The notes under the pieces: model-generated
The model's database searches: none
Told to the model about the DNA's origin: nothing
The model's input: the letters and a program-made list of their open reading frames with translations, nothing else
Source of the DNA: Limnanthes douglasii subsp. nivea
Taxonomy: Eukaryota; Streptophyta; Magnoliopsida; Brassicales; Limnanthaceae
DNA: 64,000 nt
Reading direction: 5' to 3'
Assembly (NCBI GenBank): GCA_036936605.1
Contig: JAUPFV010000003.1
Location: 148,522,997-148,586,996, forward strand
Part shown: one piece after another, positions 44,890 through 56,107 of the stretch
Position numbering within the stretch: the first letter of the stretch is position 1
How the letters are laid out: each line of letters starts with the position of its first letter
Position numbers and translations under genes: made by a program

Positions 44890-46050
44890 ATTAATTTAAA
44901 AACAACTTGAGATGTTCGATGTTCCACGGGAGTCGCAAAAGTCGGTCATGCTTGTCCTTGAGTTTGTAAGTGCCATTCTTTATTTTTTAAACCACCTGAT
45001 AAGGACCTTCTTAATCCGGAGCTAGCTTCTCAAGGATCTTGTCTTTGGTATGTAGAAAAAAGCTTCGTAAGACCATGTTTCTTAAACTCTCTTTGACGAA
45101 CCCTTGAAGCGTATCGACTTCTCATCAAGGTCTGATAATGTAACAAATTTAAATGCGCTCGACTTCTTCTTTCTTCAACCATATCAAGAGCTAAGGATCG
45201 GTACTCACAGTTTCTATCTTCACTCTAGTTCCCTACCCTAAAAGAAGGAAAAATTATGTCTGTTGGGGTTACCGTATCCATACCATAAACAAGGACGTAG
45301 GGTGATTCATGGGTCGCCGTCCAAGGAGTTATCCAGTATGCCCATAGGACCTCTTGGAGATAGTCCGGCCATTTCCCGACCTTCCCTTCTAATTTATTTT
45401 TGAGGCCATCTGTGATCGTTTTATTTATAACCTCTACTTGCCCGCTCGCTTGCGGGTGGAAAAGTGTTGAGAAACATTGTCTGATTCTATGAGACGATAA
45501 TTTTTTTAATTTCATTGTTGTCAAATTGAGGGTCGTTCTCCATAGTTAAACATTGAGGGATTCCATATCGACAACAAATGTTCAACCAAATAAATTTGAT
45601 CACATCTTTAGCCTTCGTCCCCGATAATGGTTCGACTCAAACCACTTGGAAAATTAATCTACGATGACCACTATCATTTGTCTTCCCCTTGATGCTGCCA
45701 AAAGCGGCCCGACCAGATCAATCCCCCATCTGTCAAATGGGAAACCTTCTGAAATTGATTCTAACGAAGTTTTCGGTGTATGAATTATGTTCGCAAATCT
45801 TTGACAAGTATCGCACATTTTCACCATGTTTTTTGCGTCAGATGCTATTGTTGGCCAATAAAAACCAGCAAGCAAAACGCTTCTTATTAACGCTTTGAAA
45901 TCGTAGTGGGCAACTCCATCTCCGTTATGAAGGTCGGACAAAAATCTTAACAAATCCTTGGCTAAAAGGTCTGCTAAAAGATTTTTGTAAAGCACACCTC
46001 CCAAAAGCACATATCCTCGAGCCTTGTTTTGTACTTTTCTCGCCAACATT
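44890..46050 (-). pseudogene. Element E integrase pseudogene
   Basis: Minus strand. Zinc-binding domain 46050-45780: LSDLHNGDGVAHYDFKAL, LLAGFYWPTIASDAKNM and CDTCQRFANII (one His replaced by Tyr). Core: DRWGIDLVGPLLAASRGR (first Asp) near 45700, a region around 45540-45580 where the second Asp is expected but the frame is broken, then ASGQVEVINKTITDGLKNKL (Glu) near 45420. C-terminal part to 45225 ends DIIFPSFRVGN. The GPY-type domain at about 45020-44890 has a WNIEHLKLF end. A 44800-44838 copy of the post-pol conserved block follows. Confidence 0.88.
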
Positions 46051-46059
46051 TTATCCTCG

Positions 46060-48076
46060 GGTAACGAATCCTTGGCTAAGAAATCCCTGATGTATTTCCG
46101 CCAATCTGAGTTAGTTATTAACGGTACTTGGTAAGCGATTTCAGGTTGGTTTTCCAACTCTGCTCTTCTAACAGTTGATGCGCTTTCCTGAGTCAGGATC
46201 CAAGGGCAGTTATCCGTATACGAGATAGATGCCAAGGAATCAGCGATTACATTTTCTGTTCTAGAGACATGTTCATAAGTAACTTTCTTACAAGAAGCAA
46301 CCACAATCCGTAAAGCCGTTAAATACTGAACTCGATGTTATTTCTAGCCTTAGACTATCCCGACATCTGATTAACAGTAACTGAGAATCACTCACCAAGC
46401 GAACACATTTGGCTCCACAAACCTGAGCCAACCTTAGACCTACTAACGCCGACTTGTATTTGGCTTCGTTGTTTGAGGCTGAAAAACCGAAACAAATTGC
46501 CTGATGCATCATTATTCCCAAAGGTGTAGTGACTTGAACGACTGCCCCGCATCCACAGATACTCGATCCTCCGTCAATTCGGACAACCCATTCCTCGGGC
46601 TCACTGCTTTCTTGGGTTTCTATATCTTCGGGCCATTTAGTGTGGAACTCTACCAAAACATCTGCCAAAAACTGGTCTTTTATAGCGGTTCGTGGTTCAA
46701 ACTTGATGTCAAAATCTCATAGCTCCACTGACCATTTGGACATTCGTCCTAAAATATCCGGTCGTTGTAAAACATTTTTTTAAAGGAAAAGACGTCCGGA
46801 CCACTATCGTATGGGCTTAAAAATAGGGACGCATTTATTGCATTGCGGTCACCAAGGCCAGGGCAAGCTTTTCAAGTTTCAAGTACCTTGTTTCGGCGTC
46901 CAACAAACTTTTTCTAATGTTATATACCACTTTTGGAGTTGTTCCTTATTCGCGGATCAATGCAACACTCACCGTGTAGTATGACACTACAATATATAAG
47001 AATAAAATTTCACCTGTCAAAGGTTTAGTTAACAAAGTCGGGGACAATTTTTTTTAATCCATATGAAAGCCTTAGTGCACGCGGGCATAAATGAGAATAT
47101 CTTGGTGTTCCTTAGGACCTGGAAAAATGGCGCACATTTATCAGAAGATCTAGATATGAATCGATTTAAGGCTGCCAACCGTCCCGTCAATATCTGTACT
47201 TCTTTCATGCTACTTAGGGTTCTAAATTGTACTGGAACAGTTTCAATTCCCTTTTCGCTGACCAAGAATCCCAAAACTTTTTCCGACCAAACGCTAAATG
47301 AGCACTTCTCAGTATTAAGCTTGAGGTTTATTCTTCTTAAATTAGCAAATATTTTTTTAGATCGACTAAGTGGTTCTCATCCGTCCTGTTTTTTACGAGC
47401 ATGTCGTCAATGTAAACTTCAACATTTCTCCCGATTTAATTTTCAAAGACCTTGTTTACTAACCTCTGGTATGTCGCACCTGTATTTTTCAGACCAATAG
47501 GTATAACCTTATAGCAATATAAGCCCCGTCCGATTATAAAAGTTGTACTTTTTTTATTGGTAGGGTTTAATTTAATCTGGTTATATCCGGCGTATGCATC
47601 CATAAAAGATAACAGTTTCTTTCTCAATGTCGAATCTACCAATTGGTCGATTCTTGGCATCGAAAAAGGATCCTTGGGACACGCTCTATTCAGATCGAGA
47701 AATTCCACGCACATTCTTCATTTTCCTTTTTTACTTGAACTGGATTCGACGTCCACTCCGGGTATTGAGTCTCTTTTATATGCACGAAGCCAATAATTCT
47801 TTCTAACTTTAAAATTTTGACCTCTGCCATTTCTGGCCAAAAAGCTTTACGCTTCTGTGAAATTGGTCTCACATTTCGATTTATTTCCAAACTGTGAATA
47901 ATCAAAATGTCTGGAACACCTGTCACGCCCTCCGAACACCAAACAAATAGGTGTAACCTTTCCTTAAAAAATAAAATTAACTTTTCAAGAAAATTAAACG
48001 ATAAATTTGTTCCAATATTTAAATACCTTCCCTTGGTAAATTCATAGCTCTCACAATCTTGGTTCGTGATTAACAA
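46060..48076 (-). pseudogene. Element E RT, RNase H and second RNase H pseudogene
   Basis: Minus strand. Linker 48076-47700 (LHLFVWCSEGVTGVPDIL). RT 47714-47340: CVEFLDLNRACPKDPFSM, SFMDAYAGYNQIKLNP, KNTGATYQRLVNKVFEN and an intact YIDDMLVKN box near 47410. RT thumb and RNase H 47274-46800 with LTGRLAALNRFISRSSDK. Second RNase H (46668-46288): EWVVRIDGGSSICGCGAV, SASNNEAKYKSALVGLRLAQ and LVSDSQLLL, with the signature residues intact, then a frame change. Among the copies here its RT catalytic and second RNase H motifs are best kept. Confidence 0.88.
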
Positions 48077-48079
48077 GCT

Positions 48080-48640
48080 GGGGGCCTTCGGGGATCATCT
48101 ATCGGATGTGACCCCAAAGCGGACCCCGCTAATTGCTAATCCTTTGCTTGCACCATATCCTGGTCGTTCTTAACCGCAAGGGCGGCTCCGTAGCACTCCC
48201 TTTCTGCCTTCTGACTGCTTCTAACTACGCCTACATTATTCCCGATCACATATTTTAGGAATTGGTGAATCGTAGACGTTACCGCATGAATCCTTGATGG
48301 CCAGGATCTGCCAAAATTGCATTATGTGAAGCAGGTGCATGGACGACCACAAATAGAATCGTCACCTCCTTCTTGAACGGGCCTCGTCCTAATTGAACCA
48401 AGTCTTTGTATTCGTCGATTAACACATCAGTTGATCCTGTAAATCCTACGATGGTTTTATCCGATCTTGAAATGGCCAACGGTTTTTTGAACTGAGCGAA
48501 ATTGGTCAAGAAGATTATGTTGGAAGAACTCCCGGTGGCAACAATAATTCTTCGCACTTTCTCTCATGCGATTGCAGCTCCAATAACGACCGCGTCTCCA
48601 TGCGGCCCCGCGATGTTCCTTATGTCATCACCATCAAAAC
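48080..48640 (-). pseudogene. Element E retropepsin pseudogene
   Basis: Minus strand. A PHGDAVVIGAAIA stretch near 48565-48605 and a stop precede the open stretch 48557-48279, which begins MRRIIVATGSSSNIIF. The usual D-T-G active site is A-T-G, so the catalytic Asp is lost. It continues with RSDKTIVGFTGSTDVLID and VTILFVVVHAPASHNAIL. Confidence 0.83.
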
Positions 48641-48739
48641 ACAATAAAGGGAAGGGCTACCGCGTAGATGAGGCGATGTTCAATCTTCTAACTGAATTGT
48701 TAAATTCACAATGTGTTGTTTCTGGGAAGAATTGGTAAT

Positions 48740-50745
48740 TCCTCCCATTGAATCACCCCCAATGATCGTTAACGATTAAAAAAACTGACAAAAGCTACTA
48801 ACCTTTTTCCTGCATTCCATCACTTCTTCTTCTATTACTCCAATGATGTTTCGATCTACGTCAGGATCTAATTATTCTATAGATACATCAAATAGGTCGG
48901 AAACCTCCGTAATAACCATCGTTGTCTCTGGTTTTGGTACTACTACGATTTCTTTGGAAGCTACATTTTGTTGTACCTGTTTCTGTACATAATTAGTCAA
49001 CTTTCCATTTTCCATTAATATCTGTATCTCTTTTTTAAGGTGATGTAATTCTTGGTGTCATGCCATACATCTTCGTGATATCTACAATACAGATTATTGT
49101 GATTTTCCTGGGAAATCTAGATCGGGAACGGCTTACGGAAATGTATGTTCTTTTTCGTTTTTTCAAAAATGGTAGACATACACTCCATAAGAATAGAAAA
49201 ATAAGCAGGTCGGATCCATTTTTTAGAGATAGGTCGGGTGACTACTTGATTATTTTTCTTGGCTCGTGGTGGCTGAGGCACTGATACCTTAACCAGATAA
49301 GATTGTACCACAAGTGGCAGAGTACTTATTGGTTGTGGCTGCAGAACTAGGTTATATTTTAACAAGTTCTGTTGATATGTTACAACCATGTCCTGTGCAC
49401 TTTAATGAACTTGTGCGGCTAACTCAGACGCCTTGGTCTCTTTAATCAAGATCTGATTCTCTACCTGAGCTAGTAGTACGGAAACATGAATGATTGTCTC
49501 TTAGTTACCGCTTGCTTCATAGGTCTAGGGAGTAGCCCCAACCCGTAGCCTGTTAAAGCCACGCTTTCTTCACAATGATCAAGGTCGGTCTTAGCATCTA
49601 TGAATTGTCTATTATAATCTCTTAAACTTTCTTCCACTTTCTGTCGGTAGTTTACATTGTGTCTCTGTTTGCTCATAAATTCTTATTTCCAACGAATTGT
49701 TGTTGAAACATGACCGAGAACATACTGAAAGTTTTTATGCAACCTTGCGGTAATCGATTATAATACTTTGAGGCGTGATCCTTGAAAGTCATCGAAATAT
49801 CCTGGCAAAGCAACTTATCGTCATAATCAAAACCCAACATAAAATTCTTGAATGCTTCTAAGTGATTGTCAGGGTCTTTTTTCCGTCGTACTTGTCTAGT
49901 TTCGATATATCAAATCTCTTCGGGAGATGTCTTGGGAAAATTTTGTTTGATAGAGGGGAGGACGTCCAATTATATCCAAAGCCAAAAGTTCCACTTCCTA
50001 GACCTTCAATGGGGATACCATACAAACTTTCTTCATTTGGGTTGACAAACTAACTCCCGATCCTATACCCATAAGTTTGGCTTCCAGAAGGGAACTGTAC
50101 TTGTGGTAAAACAACTTGCTCTTCTTTACTGATTGTAACTATTTCTCCTTTCTCATGGGAGTTCAGCGTTCTTTTTCCGGTACTATTCCCTTTACGTTTC
50201 AGTAACCCAAACAGATGTGACTTGTTACATTGGGTTTCGATTTTCTTAGTAATCTCTTTATCATTCTTTTGTCGTCCGGTCTCTTGTTCCGAGGATAGAG
50301 ATTCATCTGAAGTTAAATCAGTAGATCCGTTGTAATCTTGTTTTAAGGGAGGTTTGACCTTTCTTTCTGATTTCTCTCGTTGTTTCAGCGTCTGACGCTT
50401 ATCCCTGCGGATATAATTCTTGTTTCGTCCCTCATCTGAGGAATCCTCTCTATCAACATCAAGTGACCGCTCTCTGCATTTTCCTTCTCTAATCATTCTT
50501 CCATCCAAAGCCTTTTCCTTCTCAGCATTGAGCTTAGCTATGTCATCTAGCAGTTGCTTCCTAGGCATGATTATAGTCGATCATTTACTTCGATCCCGAC
50601 CGTAATGAATATGGCCGGGGTGTCTTTCCTCCGACCGTCTGTCTTCAGAACTTGAATTGGTCCTAGATAAATTTTTTCCGACCTCTCTACCTTCAACCGC
50701 TTCTAGATTCATGTCTCACTGTATCGTTATTTTCCGGAAAAAAAA
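48740..50745 (-). pseudogene. Element E gag pseudogene
   Basis: Minus strand, starting just after the primer-binding site. The N-terminal stretch 50568-50050 is highly charged (MPRKQLLDDIAKLNAEKEKA onward, 172 codons open). The core at 49676-49470 has VEESLRDYNRQFIDAKTDLD and GLGLLPRPMKQAV. The next stretch 49389-49117 ends KKNIHFRKPFPI. The knuckle near 49045-49090 reads YCRYHEDVWHDTKNY, with the last Cys changed to Tyr. It ends with a LDPDVDRN block near 48860. Confidence 0.85.
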
Positions 50746-50768
50746 ACACCTCCGGGTATCACTTCGGG

Positions 50769-50786
50769 TTCCCATAGACGACGCCA
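50769..50786 (-). promoter_or_regulatory. Primer-binding site of element E
   Basis: TGGCGTCGTCTATGGGAA on the minus strand, one base from the LTR end. Same class as the site of A1. Confidence 0.8.
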
Positions 50787-50787
50787 A

Positions 50788-51144
50788 TGATCGTTTTAAA
50801 ATTGTTCGGACTCAGATCTGGTACAATAATGTTCAATGATAGTGAAAAGTGAAAAAGTAGAGAGATAAAGTAGAAAGAGAATGTATTATAATATTCTATC
50901 CCTCTTTCCCAAAAAGGAGGTTTCTCTTATATAGTAAAAGTGGCACACCCCTCTTTCCTATCATTGTAGTCCTCCTAATGTAATATTTATTTTTACATCT
51001 TAGTCCCCTATTTTCCTTCTACTTCCTATTTGAGGTTATATTTTCCTCCAAACTTTTATTACAATCTATGGTAAATTATATATAGTTATTTTATTTAGTT
51101 ACCACTAGCCTGACAATTTGGCCCACTATTTTACGGCCTTATCA
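50788..51144 (-). repeat. 5' LTR of element E (right copy)
   Basis: 357 bp. On the plus strand TGATCGTTTTAAAATTG ... TTTTACGGCCTTATCA. On the minus strand a TATA-type sequence CTATATAAGAG lies at about 50925-50935. It is followed by the target duplication AGAAT at 51145-51149. Confidence 0.95.
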
Positions 51145-51352
51145 AGAATGAGGGATTTTAAAGTAGGTGACAGAGTCTTAAGGAAAGTGTTTTTTCATAC
51201 AAAGGATAAGAGACTTGGAAAGATGGCTCCGAATTGGGAGGGTCCTTATGTGGTGATGAAGTGAATAAAGCCAGACACATATCGTCTCCGTAATAAACAG
51301 GGTAGGTTACTTCAAAATCCTTGTAATATAGAATATTTGAAGCTATATTAGG
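51145..51352 (+). pseudogene. Element D integrase, C-terminal part after the nested insertion
   Basis: Resumes the integrase of D with MRDFKVGDRVLRKVFFHTKD and NWEGPYVVMK (GPY motif), one in-frame TGA, then YRLRNKQGRL and the end NIEYLKLY with a TAG near 51350. It matches the C-termini of B (16594-16914) and F. Confidence 0.92.
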
Positions 51353-51387
51353 AGAAACTTTTTCTTTTAAAACTTTTTTAAATAACT

Positions 51388-51440
51388 GACACACTCTTTC
51401 CTACCATGTTGGCCCATAGAGGTTTTAGTGAGGCGTCACG
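51388..51440 (+). other. Conserved non-coding block after pol (element D copy) and 3' untranslated region
   Basis: ACACACTCTTTCCTACCATG, then TTGGCCCATAG and AGGTTTTAGTGAGGCGTC: third copy of the block seen after pol in B and F. The rest, 51441-51975, is AT-rich with a short local repeat (ACGTTCTTTAAACGCACT, about 51650-51715) and no gene. Confidence 0.75.
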
Positions 51441-51975
51441 TACATATTTTGAGATTATTAATAAATTTCTTTTTTGGCCAATGGTTGTTTTACATACAAG
51501 TATTTAAATTATTCTGGTAACTAGTCAAAGACGGATAATCTTTGAAGTTGTTGAGCAAGATAATTGTTTTGATTCTAAGTTTTATAAGTTTATTGAAAGC
51601 ATTGTTAAAAGAAATAACCATATTCGAGGTGATACGTTCTTTAAACGCACTCATTATATTTTAGATGCTATGTTCTTTAAACGCACTAATTATATTCGAG
51701 GTGCTACGTTCTCTAAAAGCACTATTTTTATTTGACAAATTATAAATATATATGTGACGTATATTGGAATTCCAGGTCATTATAACTTGTTTATAAAATT
51801 AATAAGTATTTATGATAAGATAAAATTGCAAATAAATGTGGAAAGAAGAAGAGTAGTTTTTCATTGAAGTTAGAATATGATCTTACAAAAAGATGTTTTT
51901 GAATGCCAAGAAAATATTCATAAAATAAGTCATCAACAACAAAAGATGACTTCATAACATAGATAAAAAAAATAA

Positions 51976-54900
51976 TTAATCATTCTCTTCAAAGTTCTCT
52001 TCAGATGAATTTCCTTCTTGTTCAATGACATTTTCATTTTCTTCTGACTTTGTATCTTCAGAAGAATTAGTTGGAACATGGTCGAAGGCTTCACTAGGAC
52101 GGTTATCTATGGGGATTAATTCCTAAAAGCTTGACATATCTGCTTTTGGGAATGCTGCATGAAATTCGTGCAGCAAAGTGATTGTCTGTTGCTCCTCGAT
52201 ATTTTTTATTGCAGATAAGGTGTCCAGTCCACACTAAGTCGTGGCAATTTGCACAACGGCTTCTTTTTATTCTTCGAATGCCATCTTGAGTGCAGCTATA
52301 TCATCAGTCAGCTTCTTCTTTTCTCCTTCGCTCTTGTTCAAAGATTCTTAAATAGAAGATTATTTATTTTGTTCCTCGGATATCTCCCTGACATGTTTAG
52401 CTTTAAGTTCATCCATCTCAACCTGATGGGAAGTCTTGAGTTCTTTTGGTTTTTGATCATGCACAGAGCATAGATGACATTTGAGGTGGATGGCTCCTTT
52501 AATAAATTTTGACCTTTTAGCATGGAACACATGGAATTATTCTTCGATTTGTTTTCCAAATATTTCTCTCATTTTTCTCTGTAGCAGCATCTTCTTTATA
52601 TTGGTCTATATCTTTAGTCATGGTTTCCAAATGGCTTCGAGCAAAACTTACATATGTGCACAATGCTTTTGCTGCTATTTCAAGATTTAAAAAATGTTGC
52701 AGTGCAAGTAAAACTTCTTCGGATGGATCTTGGATATGGATGAACCTTTGATTATTTTAAGGAATGAGAGAAGATGAGGAAGCCAGTGGAATATTTGAAT
52801 TCAGAATTTCACTAAAAAAGGAGCAGTAACTTGATGGCCAATTTGTTGAAGTTATTTTTGGATCTGTTGGACCTTTGGATCCATATCTTTGTGGAGGTCT
52901 TGAAGCTCCGTTGTACTAATGGGCTCATCAGGAGTAAAATAGTCATCTCCTTGGTGATCTTCCACTGCAGTTTCTCTTCGATGATCTTCCACTACAATTT
53001 CTTCAACTTCGGAAGAAGGTACTTATGAGAAAACTTGTTCAGAATTATTTTCTGTTCTCTTAGGTGGTGAAGTTTTTGAAGTATTTGTTTCTTTGGGGCA
53101 ACAATTTTCTTTCTCTTTGAAGAATTTTCAGCCTGGATTCCTTCTTCAATTGTTGGAAGACTAGCTTAAGTTGTCTTGCTTTTGGTTTTTTTATCCTTCT
53201 TTTAGGGTTTCAAAATTGAAGGGCAAACACCAAATGTACTAGCTGCTTTTTTCTTTGTCCCTTTCTTTTTCGAGGGAAATGAATTTCAAATCTGTTTTGC
53301 ACAGGTAGATAAACCTTACTATGAGGTTCTATCAATCTCTTCACAACAAGCTGTGGCTTGTTGGCTCTATTAAATTTTCGGGGAGGAGGGCACCCAGAGG
53401 GATCCTTCACAGATGACTATTGATAAAGTTTATGGGTAACAAAACTGACTGGAACCCATTGACCCATTCATTTTCTGCCCAAGTGGCAAACTTCGAAAAC
53501 ATGTATTTTGCATCTTTCTTGCGATTATTGTACCTCTTCAAAATTCCTAAGTTCAGTAGCAATACATGTAAACAATTAATTTAAGTTATAACAGATTAGA
53601 AGTAAAGATCAGAAAACTACTGTTTCTTATCCAGAGAAGGTTAAGTTTGGAAGGGTTTTCCTCGGATATTTCTTTCCCATTCTCTCAAGCTCCAGATATG
53701 AAAACAAACCTTTGCTTCCAGAATTTGTCAACTTTGAGCAGATCGTTGATTATTTTGAAATCATCCACCAGTGTCAGATAGTAGAAGGAAAGTACCGGTC
53801 CCTTCGAAAGACCATTCATGGGGATTAAGTCTTTGATGGAGAGCAGGGTTTGGCTTAGTCTCGAAACCATAATCACTGATAGGAGTGTGAACCGAAAATT
53901 TTGTGTTGCTTGTATAGGGCAGAGGTCCAGGAGTTCGAAAGTACTCCACTATCATAGGATCTAGTGGGAAACGAAGACCTCAATTGATGATCTTAGGATA
54001 GACCACCAATTCATCTGCTCCATAATTAAGTGGAATCTCGCCCTCTTGTGGTAGTCGAAGTGTTATGTTGTCTAAAATTTGAATTTTTTTAGACGACCAG
54101 CTTGAGCTTCACTGTAATAAATATATGATACATTTTTCTCGCCACGATGTATTCGAGGAATATCATTCTAATTCACACTTACTGAGGCAGCAACATCCTC
54201 AAGAAGATGAACTAGATCCTTGTTTTTCTTTTATTTTTTCTCACGTGCCCTTCTCTTCGAAGCATCGTCTTTAATATCAGATGTAACACCACTCATTATA
54301 ACTTCAACATTTGATGTAATTGTCTCTGAATCAACTTCTTCTTCAAAATTTTCGTCTATTAGTTGAGAAGGATTCGGGTTCGATGCTAGATTTTCTTCTT
54401 AAGTATTCGAGGGAGTTAATTATAACTCCATGATGGTCTCAACAATCTCCCTCTAGTGAGGAGATGGTGGTGTAGAGTTATTTGTGGTGTTTTGAGCATT
54501 GTTTTAGGAATAAGTTTTTGAAGTGTTGTCAGTCTCGAGGTCTTCTATAGCTATAAATGCGTTCTTTTTTAACATGAAGACTTTGGGAGAGATGGGATTT
54601 TGGTTGAAACTGAGGAGTCTCCTTGCATAATGTTCTAGGTGGATCACAATTTAAGGGTGCTGAATTTTTTTCTAGATTTTCTGTGACTAGATGTGCTTTA
54701 TGTTACTTTGTAGTTTATGAAGAGAAACATATATGGAGCCATAAACTACTGAAGAATAATATCGAACCACTGATTGTGGGGAATTTGTTGGTAAAAGGTG
54801 TTGAAAAAATGACGGTGAAGACGATTGTTGAGAATATTTTGATGAATAATTTGTTTCTGGGTTAGATGAACTTTGAAACTCAGGGGAACTCTGATTGGGG

Positions 54901-55049
54901 TTGAAATTACGGTAAGCAGTAGTTTTAGTTGAAAATTGAGGAGAATTGTCTATTACCTCTGCGACTTTATATTCACCAGCCCTTTTACTGATGCATAAGT
55001 AATCGTAGATGCCAAAAATGGATTTTTTAGTAGCTGAGGGTATTTTCAT
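51976..55049 (-). pseudogene. Antisense extra ORF of element D (Transposase_28-like)
   Basis: Minus strand, antisense to D gag-pol. The upstream open stretch 55049-54687 starts MKIPSATKKSIFGIYDYLCI and is Ser/Asn-rich. The conserved domain at about 54080-53690 includes GEIPLNYGADELVVYPKII, a stop, GLRFPLDPMIVEYFRTPGPL and KQRFVFISGA, collinear with the antisense ORF of E. Downstream come Lys-rich linkers (KEKGQRKKQLVHLVFALQF near 53270-53210) and broken coiled-coil sequence. It ends in an acidic tail NSSEENFEEND with stop at 51976-51978. A TATA-like CTTTATATATAT lies upstream at 55269-55280 on the minus strand. Many stops. Confidence 0.72.
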
Positions 55050-55779
55050 AGACTAAAATTACTAAGAATCTTCAAGATTAGTTCATAAATTTTGAAGGTT
55101 GGTTGGAAAATATGAGTTTTCTGATTAAGATAGCCAAGAAATTGGGATTTCAGTTGAGGATAGCAATGAACTTAAGTCTCAGGTGGAGGTACCTGGGGAT
55201 TTTCTTAGGCAAAGGCAATTATCTCTCACTAGAAGGTATTTGTGTTTCGCAAATAATGAGTGAAATAAATATATATAAAGGAGAGGATAAAGCGAAGTGG
55301 TCAGAGAAGTTGGAGAAGTGATGATGACTATTGGGTAGAAAGATGAAATGCCAAACAATTACTTGTAAATGAATATTGTAACATATGTTAGTTATCAGAC
55401 CTAATGGCAGGCTTAATGGGTCATTGCATACGTACTAGACCATTCCAAACGTTTCTAACCATTATGAAAAGACCAGCTAATGATTCTATATATGAATGGT
55501 CGAAGCAGGATCAAAGGGTCAAGCCAGCTTAGAAGTGAACATGAGTACAAGTTTATTCGTGGAAGACAAGTATATGACCTAACATTCTTAAATTATTTGA
55601 CTGATGATTTCGAGGTAAAATATTAATGTGTATTTATTCGATGACAACAACTGTTGAGACAAATCCTTTTGAAAAGGAGATGGAAAGATCTCATTCGAAG
55701 CAAATTAGATTTTGGCAAGTAACATCTTTCACCTACTATGATTTTTGATGATTACTATTTCTTATTCACTGACCTTCAT

Positions 55780-55796
55780 AAGAACTAAAGGGCTAC
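55780..55796 (+). promoter_or_regulatory. Polypurine tract of element D
   Basis: AAGAACTAAAGGGCTAC directly before the 3' LTR start TGATAAG. The last seven bases equal those before the 3' LTR of element E. Confidence 0.6.
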
Positions 55797-56102
55797 TGAT
55801 AAGAATATGAAATGTTGAGGGCCTAAATGTAATACAATTAAGGTTGTATGTGATAAATTGTATAGTTGAAAGAGAGTATTTAAACTACTTGTAACTATAA
55901 TGGATTAAAGTGAAATTTTCGCATTTGTATAACTGATTCAGTTAAACTGAGTTTGATGGGCCTATAAATAAAGGTTGAGGCAATGAATAAAGGGTGACAC
56001 TTTTTCATTAGATAGAGATTACTTTTTATTTTACTTTATCTCTCTACAGTTAAACTCTCTCTTTTACTTTCTCTCTCAAGAAACAATATTCACACTTAAA
56101 CA
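55797..56102 (+). repeat. 3' LTR of element D
   Basis: 306 bp, TGATAAGAATATG ... CACACTTAAACA, matching the LTR at 34973-35269. TATA box TATAAATA at 55963-55970. Followed by ACGAC, one base different from the left flank ACAAC. Confidence 0.93.
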
Positions 56103-56107
56103 ACGAC

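Larger units (their letters stand above)
40655..51144 (-). mobile_element. Ty3/gypsy (Tat-type) LTR retrotransposon E, full length, nested in D
   Basis: LTRs at 40655-41007 and 50788-51144, with perfect 5-bp target duplication AGAAT (40650-40654 and 51145-51149). Minus-strand order: 5' LTR (right), primer-binding site, gag (50745-48740), protease, RT, RNase H, second RNase H, integrase (to about 44890), then the antisense extra ORF on the plus strand (42127-44738) with its own promoter-like block, polypurine tract, and 3' LTR (left). The two LTRs are roughly 85-90 percent identical by eye, so the insertion is old but younger than D. Confidence 0.96.
34973..56102 (+). mobile_element. Ty3/gypsy (Tat-type) LTR retrotransposon D, full length, split by nested element E
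   Basis: LTRs at 34973-35269 and 55797-56102 with near-matching 5-bp flanks ACAAC (34968-34972) and ACGAC (56103-56107). Internal order: primer-binding site, gag, protease, RT, RNase H, second RNase H, integrase (interrupted at 40654 and resumed at 51145 by element E), conserved 3' block, antisense extra ORF (55049-51976), polypurine tract and 3' LTR. Without E the element is about 10.6 kb. All domains carry inactivating changes. Confidence 0.93.

Noticed and set aside
34968..56107. Calling D and E a single very large element
   Set aside because: E has its own LTRs, opposite orientation and an exact AGAAT duplication, so they are two nested elements.
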